Shown: positions 1 to 5,284 of the stretch, piece by piece | How positions within the stretch are numbered: the first letter of the stretch is position 1 | Layout: every line of letters starts with the position of its first letter | Assembly (NCBI GenBank): GCA_041481485.1 | Contig: JBGPBY010000100.1 | Span: 1 to 17,618 of the forward strand | Direction: 5' to 3' | Origin: JBGPBY01 sp041481485 | GTDB taxonomy: Bacteria > Acidobacteriota > Terriglobia > 20CM-2-55-15 | Length of the DNA: 17,618 nucleotides | Notes under the pieces: generated by a model | What the model saw: only the letters and a program-made list of their open reading frames with translations | What the model was told of the DNA's origin: nothing | Database searches by the model: none | Made by a program: the position numbers and the translations under genes

Positions 1-54
1 CCACCGGCTGACGCCGGTGGCTAAGGGACCTGCCGCCGCTAACGCGGCTGAGAA
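1..54 (+). repeat. Interspersed double-hairpin repeat, copy A
   Basis: Two hairpins lie in tandem. The first has CCACCGGC (1-8) pairing with GCCGGTGG (13-20) around the loop TGAC. A CTAAGGGAC linker follows. The second has GCCGC (35-39) pairing with GCGGC (44-48) around the loop TAAC. The same architecture and much of the same sequence recur at 11999-12052 and, inverted, at 12081-12128. This copy lies just past the 3' end of the leftward acetyltransferase gene, so it could act as a transcript end or processing structure. It may continue left of the window. I read it as a REP-like mobile or structural repeat, not a gene. Confidence 0.75.
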
Positions 55-88
55 CGTGTCTCGCCATGCGGTCCGCTGTCGGCTAGTC

Positions 89-559
89 CTATGCCCCCTC
101 TCCCTGCCCAAGCCGCTTGATCATCAGGAACGCGTCATTTCCGTTGGAATAGTAGTGTGGCAATTTTCGCGATGCCTGGAATTGGTGCTTCTCATAAAAG
201 CGGATCGCTCCTGCATTGGTGACGTCGACCTGAAGGCGGAAATTTCTCGCATTATTTTCCAGAGCGATTTCTTCGGACTTCCTCATCAGGATCGAGCCAA
301 AACCCAATCGCCGGTAATCCTGTAGCACGTCTAGTGTCACGAGAGTAATCCATCGGCTTCTGCGGTCGACATCCACGATCATGAATGCAGCGATGCGCCC
401 TTCGCTCTCCAGTAACCAGGTCTCAGCTCCGGGTTGATTCATGAAATAGAAGAGCTCTTCCGCATCGTATGCGAGACCATCCGGAAAACTGGTGGCGTCG
501 ATATCGAGCAACGTCGGAAAGTCTGCGCCGGTCGCGCGCCGGATGGTGGTATTGGTCAT
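89..559 (-). CDS. GNAT family N-acetyltransferase (RimI-like)
   Basis: A 156-aa protein of the GNAT fold, which transfers an acetyl group from acetyl-CoA to an amine. The acetyl-CoA loop is visible as RRLGFGS (residues 83-89), following a hydrophobic strand (ITLVTLDV, 71-78). The C-terminal part has the usual asparagine (VDVTNAGAIRFYEKHQF, 111-127) and the strand DAFLMIKR (142-149), as in ribosomal-protein acetyltransferase RimI and its many paralogues. The substrate cannot be told. The start at 559 is chosen because homology begins there; the open frame runs upstream to 868, but that part is antisense to the DUF4159 gene and has no GNAT character. There is no strong Shine-Dalgarno sequence. 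The gene diverges from the DUF4159 gene across 78 bp, and repeat copy A lies just past its end. Confidence 0.88.
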   Translation of the reverse strand: MTNTTIRRATGADFPTLLDIDATSFPDGLAYDAEELFYFMNQPGAETWLLESEGRIAAFMIVDVDRRSRWITLVTLDVLQDYRRLGFGSILMRKSEEIALENNARNFRLQVDVTNAGAIRFYEKHQFQASRKLPHYYSNGNDAFLMIKRLGQGEGA

Positions 560-588
560 TGTCGCCGTGATGTCCGAATCGTTATGAT
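559..588 (+). promoter_or_regulatory. Putative promoter of the DUF4159 operon
   Basis: TTGTCG (559-564) and TATGAT (583-588), 18 bp apart, match the sigma-70 consensus at 4/6 and 5/6 positions. They would start transcription near 595, about 43 nt before the DUF4159 start. The -10 lies in TTATGATACC (582-591), which on the other strand reads TATCAT and could serve the divergent acetyltransferase. The identical 10-mer recurs, inverted, in the gcdH/cca gap. Prediction only. Confidence 0.35.
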
Positions 589-637
589 ACCAACAAATGT
601 TTGAGTTTCCCCACTTCGGCCGCCAGGAGACGTAGGA

Positions 638-1426
638 ATGCGTGCGAGACGATTCGCAGCCACTGTATTTGCGGTCGTCATCACCGGCGCGGGCATACTG
701 TATTCGCAAAACGAACAGGGTTACCTTGGAGATTTTTCCGATGCAAAGAGAATCGTACAGCCGCCGAAATCGACCAGCCAGTTCGTGTTTACGCGCTTGA
801 TCTACAATGGACGGATTCCCGGTTATTACAAGAACTGGTACACAGACTACCCCAAAGGGGACCGCCAATTAATTGAGGGGCTCAGGCGGCTCACGGACCT
901 GGATATTGCGGATCAGGGCCGCGTCGTGGCCATAAAAGATCCTGCATTGTTCGAGTATCCGTTTGTGTATTCCAGTGAGGTTGGCCAGATGGTCCTTTCA
1001 GACGAGGATGCAGCCACGATGCGGGAGTATTTACAGCGCGGCGGATTCTGGTTTCTCGACGATTTTTGGGGCACGTCCGAGTGGGCGAGCCTGGAACTGC
1101 AGATGAAAAAAATTTCTCCGGATTTCCGGATCGAAGACATTCCCCCGTCGCATCCGATGTTTCATACGTACCTGGATGTCGATAAGGTGATGCAGGTTCC
1201 CAGCCTGGCTTATCTCTGGACTCGAGTCACGTATGAGCAGGATGGGTTCACCGGTGAGTGCAAAGGCATGTTTGATAAGAAGGGACATATGATGGCCGTT
1301 ATCAATCACAACACGGATCTCGGAGATGCCTACGAGTCCGCCGATAATCCGGAGTATCCTCTGGCTTTTACGGGCTATGCCTATCGTCACGCATTGAACA
1401 TCATTCTTTACGCGCTCAGCCACTGA
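638..1426 (+). CDS. Secreted DUF4159 domain-containing protein
   Basis: A 262-aa protein with a Sec signal peptide (basic MRARR, hydrophobic core to about residue 22, likely cleavage before QNEQ). The mature part matches DUF4159: an N-terminal FVFTRLIYNG strand, a WYTDYPKGD segment, then a central GGFWFLDDFWG motif (about 132-142) and a C-terminal MMAVINHNTDLGDA stretch. These proteins have a flavodoxin-like or glutamine-amidotransferase-like Rossmann layout and often accompany MoxR/DUF58/BatA gene sets. No such partners are seen here, and the function is unknown. The start is well supported: AGGAGA at 625-630 is 7 nt before the ATG. The next gene starts 5 nt after the stop, so the two are probably co-transcribed. 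The call of family is firm; the role is not. Confidence 0.88.
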   Translation: MRARRFAATVFAVVITGAGILYSQNEQGYLGDFSDAKRIVQPPKSTSQFVFTRLIYNGRIPGYYKNWYTDYPKGDRQLIEGLRRLTDLDIADQGRVVAIKDPALFEYPFVYSSEVGQMVLSDEDAATMREYLQRGGFWFLDDFWGTSEWASLELQMKKISPDFRIEDIPPSHPMFHTYLDVDKVMQVPSLAYLWTRVTYEQDGFTGECKGMFDKKGHMMAVINHNTDLGDAYESADNPEYPLAFTGYAYRHALNIILYALSH

Positions 1427-1431
1427 TCAGG

Positions 1432-2037
1432 ATGACCGGAAAGCGAATTGCGGCGGTTGTATTGTCTGGCGGCAAGTCTGAACGGATGGGCACACCCAAA
1501 GCGCTGTTGGATTATCGGGGGGTGACGTTCCTCGAGCGTATCCTGTCGTCAATTCGTTCTGCCGGAATACCGGATGTTGTCGTTGTTGCCGGCCATCACT
1601 ATCACGTCATTGCAGCGGAGTTCCCGAAGTCTACTATCACCTACAATGCCGAATATGAACTGGGAATGAGCACTTCGGTTCAGGCGGGTTTGCGCGCCTT
1701 GCCGGGCGCCGTCGACGGAGCTTTGATTTTCCTGGTCGATCATCCCCTGGTTGAACCTGCCACTATCAGGTCTCTTTGCTCACGGTTGGCTGCCGGCCGG
1801 ATCATTTTGCCTGCCTATAAAGGCCGGCGTGGACATCCGATTGTCCTCGCCTCAGAATTATTCACCGAGGTTCTGAATCTGCCTCCTGAACTGGGATTGA
1901 ACTCCGTTGTGAGGCGAATTCGTGACCGTGTGTTAGAAGTTGATGTGAATGATGCGGGTGTGCTCCGGGATATTGATACTCCTGAGCAGTATGCGAATTT
2001 GATTGATGAAGATGCGGAATCAGATTCTGTATCATAG
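1432..2037 (+). CDS. MocA/MobA-like NTP transferase
   Basis: A 201-aa protein of the GT-A nucleotidyltransferase fold related to MocA (molybdopterin cytidylyltransferase), MobA and IspD. The nucleotide-binding signature is LSGGKSERMGTPKALL (11-26). A metal-binding aspartate is expected at D103 in VDHPLV. RGHP (133-136) and DIDTPEQY (180-187) are typical of the MocA branch. This branch usually attaches CMP to molybdenum cofactor for xanthine-dehydrogenase-type enzymes, but no molybdoenzyme or moa/moe gene lies in the window, so the substrate is open. The start lies 5 nt after the DUF4159 stop with no clear Shine-Dalgarno sequence of its own, suggesting translational coupling. Confidence 0.85.
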   Translation: MTGKRIAAVVLSGGKSERMGTPKALLDYRGVTFLERILSSIRSAGIPDVVVVAGHHYHVIAAEFPKSTITYNAEYELGMSTSVQAGLRALPGAVDGALIFLVDHPLVEPATIRSLCSRLAAGRIILPAYKGRRGHPIVLASELFTEVLNLPPELGLNSVVRRIRDRVLEVDVNDAGVLRDIDTPEQYANLIDEDAESDSVS

Positions 2038-2071
2038 AGAGTCGATCGAATTCGAACGGAGGTAACAGTCA

Positions 2072-2263
2072 ATGGCATCCGGAGGGAAACTCAGCAAAAC
2101 AGCGCGCGCGAGCTTGGGTAAGGACAAGGACTCTATCCAGCAGGGTAAACCTTGCCCCCAGTGCTCGACGCCCATGATTGCAACCCGCGTAATTAAAACG
2201 GCAGGCATGCCCGGCGGCATGTACTGGGTTTGCGCCAAGGACGACTACCGAGTCAAGACGTAG
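2072..2263 (+). CDS. Small CxxC protein, unrecognised
   Basis: A 63-aa basic, soluble protein. A strong Shine-Dalgarno sequence (GGAGG at 2058-2062, 9 nt before ATG) supports it as a real gene. The N-terminal third is lysine- and serine-rich and probably disordered. The rest has CPQC (C28, C31) and one further cysteine (C54, in YWVCAKDDY), which looks like a small zinc ribbon missing its fourth ligand, unless D57, D58 or an oligomer supplies it. I do not recognise a named family. It sits 34 nt after the nucleotidyltransferase and 27 nt before the membrane-protein gene, so it is probably in the same transcript. Confidence 0.75.
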   Translation: MASGGKLSKTARASLGKDKDSIQQGKPCPQCSTPMIATRVIKTAGMPGGMYWVCAKDDYRVKT

Positions 2264-2290
2264 TCTCCCACGGCAGTTGCAGAAGGTGGA

Positions 2291-2671
2291 ATGAGCGAAA
2301 AAGCCGGGAATACCACAACTCGATTTTCTGTCTTCGTTCTCTGGATCATTCTGGCCCTGGTTTACTCGAGCCTTTGCTATGACTATATTCGGGCCGGCAA
2401 TGCCGATAAGAAGCTCGATGACTATCTCCAATATGTTGTCGTTGTCTGCGGCGATGACCACCGGCCCAACAAAGAGGTCCGCTCCTTGGTGCTGATTCGC
2501 GCCAGGGATCTCAAGATCGATTTGCATCCCGACCAGGTCAACATCATGGGAGCCGGCCAGAGCCTGAAGATTCTGGTCACTTATGATGTTGCGATCAACC
2601 TGCCGGTAATTCAAAAGACGATCTACCAGAAGGTGTTTGACCACAAGGCGCAATATCGCATCATCCGCTAA
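2291..2671 (+). CDS. One-pass membrane protein, DUF4845-like
   Basis: A 126-aa protein with a short polar N-terminus and one membrane helix (about 12-29, FSVFVLWIILALVYSSL). A 95-residue domain outside the membrane follows. Its pattern, an A-R-D-L-K-I-D-L helix-strand, then IMGAGQSLKILVTYDV and INLPV before a final strand, resembles DUF4845 proteins: small bitopic proteins with a pilin-like or TadE-like profile, common in Acidobacteria and Proteobacteria. The resemblance is by eye. AAGG 4 nt before the ATG is a weak ribosome site. The stop overlaps the stop of the convergent gcdH gene by 3 nt (shared CTAA at 2668-2671). Confidence 0.7.
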   Translation: MSEKAGNTTTRFSVFVLWIILALVYSSLCYDYIRAGNADKKLDDYLQYVVVVCGDDHRPNKEVRSLVLIRARDLKIDLHPDQVNIMGAGQSLKILVTYDVAINLPVIQKTIYQKVFDHKAQYRIIR

Positions 2672-3834
2672 CTGTATGCGGGTAATCCCGTAATGTGCTC
2701 TCCCAGAATCAACGTATGGATATGATCGGTTCCTTCATAGGTATAAACCGATTCCAGATTGCACATATGACGGAATACCGGATATTCCAGCGTGATGCCG
2801 TTCGCCCCCATCAGGTCCCGCGCGAGGCGGGCAATATCCAGCGCGATCTTCACGTTGTTTCGTTTCGCCATGGATGTCTGGGTAAAGTGGAGTTTATTTT
2901 CGTCCTTTAGTTTTCCGAGCCGCCAGGCCAGAAGCTGACCCTTTGTGATTTCCGTCAGCATGTACGCCAGTTTTTCCTGAACGAGCTGGAACGATGCTAT
3001 GGGTTTTCCGAATTGCGTTCGGCTCTTCGTATAATCGACGGCCCACTCGTAACAGGTCATTGCGGCCCCCAGCGCACCCCAGCCAATACCGTATCTCGCC
3101 TGATTCAGGCACATCAGTGGCGATTTCAAGCCTCCGGTCTTCGGCAGCAGACAATCCTCGGGAATCTCGACATCATCCAGATTCAGGTCCGATGTTACTG
3201 AGGCTCTCAGAGACAGCTTGTTTTTTATTTCCGGCGCCTGAAATCCGGCAAGATTGGTCTCGACAATGAAGCCCCGGACTTCGCCGTCCAGCTGTGCCCA
3301 GACAATCGCGATATCCGCAATGGTACCGTTCGTGATCCAGCGCTTTGTCCCATTCAATACAAAGCCACCTGGAGTTCGTCGTGCCCGCGTTTCCATTCCG
3401 CCAGGGTCGGAACCGTGATCGGGCTCGGTGAGGCCAAAGCAGCCGATCTTTTCGCCACGTGCCAGCAGAGGCAGCCATTTATTCCTCTGCGCATCCGTCC
3501 CGAAGGCAAAGATCGGATACATTACCAGTGCGCCCTGCACGCTGACGAAGCTGCGCAGGCCGCTGTCGCCGCGTTCCAGTTCCTGCATCACGAGGCCATA
3601 GGCGACATTATTCATGTTGGCGCAGCCGAATTCCTCGGGAAGATTGCCACCCAGGAGACCCATTTCCGCCATCTGCGGAATGAGTTCAACAGGGAACGTG
3701 GAATCTTCAAAATGCCTGTCAATGATCGGCATGACTTTCTCTTCGACAAAGCGGCGTACCGTGCCGCGCACCAGTATCTCTTCGTCACTGAGCAGGTCAT
3801 CGATGCGGTAAAAGTCCACTCCCCTGAACGGCAT
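2668..3834 (-). CDS. gcdH: Glutaryl-CoA dehydrogenase (acyl-CoA dehydrogenase family)
   Basis: A 388-aa FAD enzyme that oxidises and decarboxylates glutaryl-CoA to crotonyl-CoA in lysine, tryptophan and aromatic breakdown. It follows the human enzyme closely along its whole length: RSFVSVQGALVMYPI (94-108), GCFGLTEPDHGSDP (131-144), KLSLRASVT (206-214), CLNQARYGIGWG (242-253), RNNVKIALDIARLARDL (325-341) and TYEGTDHIH (365-373). The catalytic base is E367. From memory of the human enzyme, Arg94 binds the distal carboxylate, and Glu87 and Tyr369 mark the decarboxylating type. The matching residues R94, E87 and Y366 are all kept here. GGAGG at 3840-3844, 5 nt before the ATG, fixes the start. 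The gene diverges from cca across 32 bp. A broader acyl-CoA dehydrogenase role is possible but less likely. Confidence 0.9.
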   Translation of the reverse strand: MPFRGVDFYRIDDLLSDEEILVRGTVRRFVEEKVMPIIDRHFEDSTFPVELIPQMAEMGLLGGNLPEEFGCANMNNVAYGLVMQELERGDSGLRSFVSVQGALVMYPIFAFGTDAQRNKWLPLLARGEKIGCFGLTEPDHGSDPGGMETRARRTPGGFVLNGTKRWITNGTIADIAIVWAQLDGEVRGFIVETNLAGFQAPEIKNKLSLRASVTSDLNLDDVEIPEDCLLPKTGGLKSPLMCLNQARYGIGWGALGAAMTCYEWAVDYTKSRTQFGKPIASFQLVQEKLAYMLTEITKGQLLAWRLGKLKDENKLHFTQTSMAKRNNVKIALDIARLARDLMGANGITLEYPVFRHMCNLESVYTYEGTDHIHTLILGEHITGLPAYS

Positions 3835-3851
3835 AAAACCTCCGCGGAAAA

Positions 3852-3861
3852 GGTATCATAA
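3852..3861. promoter_or_regulatory. Two-way -10 element in the gcdH/cca gap
   Basis: GGTATCATAA reads TATCAT (3854-3859) toward cca and TATGAT (complement of 3855-3860) toward gcdH, each 5/6 to the -10 consensus. Transcription toward cca would begin about at its ATG (3867), giving a leaderless mRNA, in keeping with the absence of a well-placed Shine-Dalgarno sequence there. Toward gcdH it would give a leader of about 15 nt that still contains GGAGG. The -35 sequences are poor on both sides. The same 10-mer, inverted, is at 582-591. Confidence 0.45.
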
Positions 3862-3866
3862 GCTTC

Positions 3867-5069
3867 ATGAAGCCGGATTCGGCGATAGAGATCGTCCAGC
3901 TGCTCCGCAACGCCAGCCACGAAGCCTACCTGGTGGGCGGATGTGTGCGCGATATGGTGATGGGAATCGAGCCCGCGGATTACGACATCGCCACCAGCGC
4001 GCATCCGGAACAGATCATGAAACTGTTTCCACGCACCGCGGCGATTGGCGCCAAGTTCGGTGTCGTGCTCGTGATCCACCAAAACCATGATTTTGAAGTC
4101 GCCACTTTCCGATCCGACGAAGCCTACGTCGATGGGCGCCGTCCAACGGGCGTTGTCTTCACCGATGTGAAGACCGACGTTTTGCGGCGTGATTTCACGA
4201 TCAATGGACTTCTCTACGATCCCATTGAAAAGAGAATTCTCGATTTCGTGCATGGCCAGGAGGATATTGCCAACAAAGTTGTACGGGCGATTGGAGACCC
4301 CTCCCGGCGATTCCAGGAAGACAAGCTGCGGATACTCCGCGCCGTCCGATTCGGCGCACGCCTCGGGTATGCCATTGAGCCGGAGACCTGGAAGGCGGTG
4401 TGCTCCATGGCGCCTCAGATTCATCAGGTCAGCATGGAGCGGATTCAGGGAGAAATTGTCCGGACGCTAATCGAAGGTCAGGCGCGGCACGGAGTTCAGT
4501 TGCTGCATGCTTCCGGGCTGCTTCGGGAAATTCTTCCCGAGGTAGAATGGTCGGATCATTTGATGGATTGTCTATCGCAGTTGAAAGCCGGCGAGTCGTC
4601 CTCGTTTGCGATGGCGGTCCTGTTGCACGAAATTCCTTCGGATGTTGTGGAAAGAATCGTTCAACGGCTGAAGTTTTCCAACGCCGAGATTCAACACGTT
4701 GTAAGTCTGGTTCGGGAACGGTCACGGATGCATGCGTTAATGGCGCTGCCTGTTGGCGCATTGAAGAAGATTTTTCGGCTCCCGGAGTTTGAAGACCACC
4801 TGGAATTGATGCGTATCTGCGACATCGCATCGCATCGAGATCTCGACGATTACAATTTCGCGCTTCAAAAGTTCCGGAGCTGGACTCCGGACGATATTCA
4901 GCCGATTCCTCTGGTTACCGGCGAAGATCTAATTGCACGCGGCTTTACTCCCGGCCCTATATTCAAAGAGATCCTTGGCCGTGTGGAGGACGAACAGCTG
5001 GAAGGCAGGCTTCGCGACCGAACTCAGGCCCTGGAATTTGTCACTTCGAATTATGGGCAAAGGCGATGA
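3867..5069 (+). CDS. cca: CCA tRNA nucleotidyltransferase / poly(A) polymerase family
   Basis: A 400-aa class II nucleotidyltransferase that adds all or part of the 3' CCA to tRNA. Visible motifs are GGCVRD (24-29), the metal-binding DYD (D38, D40), the strand FEVATFRSDEAYVDGRRP (76-93), RRDFTING (107-114), and the head/neck motif DPSRRFQEDKLRILRAVRF (144-162) containing the ED..R nucleotide-template element (E151, D152, R155). The C-terminal helical body (about 170-400) binds tRNA. Some Acidobacteria and related phyla split the job between a CC-adding and an A-adding enzyme, and I cannot tell which kind this is. The stop overlaps the next gene as ATGA. No proper Shine-Dalgarno sequence precedes the start. 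Confidence 0.9.
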   Translation: MKPDSAIEIVQLLRNASHEAYLVGGCVRDMVMGIEPADYDIATSAHPEQIMKLFPRTAAIGAKFGVVLVIHQNHDFEVATFRSDEAYVDGRRPTGVVFTDVKTDVLRRDFTINGLLYDPIEKRILDFVHGQEDIANKVVRAIGDPSRRFQEDKLRILRAVRFGARLGYAIEPETWKAVCSMAPQIHQVSMERIQGEIVRTLIEGQARHGVQLLHASGLLREILPEVEWSDHLMDCLSQLKAGESSSFAMAVLLHEIPSDVVERIVQRLKFSNAEIQHVVSLVRERSRMHALMALPVGALKKIFRLPEFEDHLELMRICDIASHRDLDDYNFALQKFRSWTPDDIQPIPLVTGEDLIARGFTPGPIFKEILGRVEDEQLEGRLRDRTQALEFVTSNYGQRR

Positions 5070-5284
5070 AATCTCTGGCGATTTTTTTATTGGTGCTCAA
5101 TCTCAATACGGCCACTGCGGAGCAGCTCGAACGGCTGCCGGGAATTGGCCATGCGCTTGCAAAACGAATTGTGGATTTCCGGGAGAAGAAGGGCGGATTC
5201 AAGCGGATTGAAGAACTGTTGGCCGTACCCGGGATCAGCGAGAAGAAGTGGAAGGCTGTTCGGGAGTTTCTCGTTTTGGCTTGA
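5066..5284 (+). CDS. ComEA-like helix-hairpin-helix protein
   Basis: A 72-aa protein that is almost entirely a double helix-hairpin-helix DNA-binding module: LNLNTATAEQLERLPGIG (11-28), AKRIVDFREKKGGFKRIEEL (32-51) and LLAVPGISEKKWKAVREFL (51-69). ComEA proteins with this domain bind incoming DNA in the periplasm during transformation. Here the hydrophobic lead (about residues 3-12) is short and runs straight into the domain, without the usual anchor plus linker, so the protein may be cytoplasmic or the lead an atypical signal. It starts inside the cca stop (ATGA at 5066-5069) with AAAGG just before, so translation is coupled to cca. Its last 50 bp overlap the 3' end of the convergent PBP gene. 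Confidence 0.82.
   Translation: MKSLAIFLLVLNLNTATAEQLERLPGIGHALAKRIVDFREKKGGFKRIEELLAVPGISEKKWKAVREFLVLA

Noticed and set aside
560..868. N-terminal extension of the acetyltransferase frame to an ATG at 868
   Set aside because: The extra 103 residues are antisense to the DUF4159 gene and lack GNAT similarity. The domain begins just after the ATG at 559.
3612..4424. 270-aa minus-strand open frame spanning the gcdH/cca junction
   Set aside because: It crosses the divergent promoter gap and is antisense to cca and out of frame in gcdH, so it cannot be a gene alongside them.
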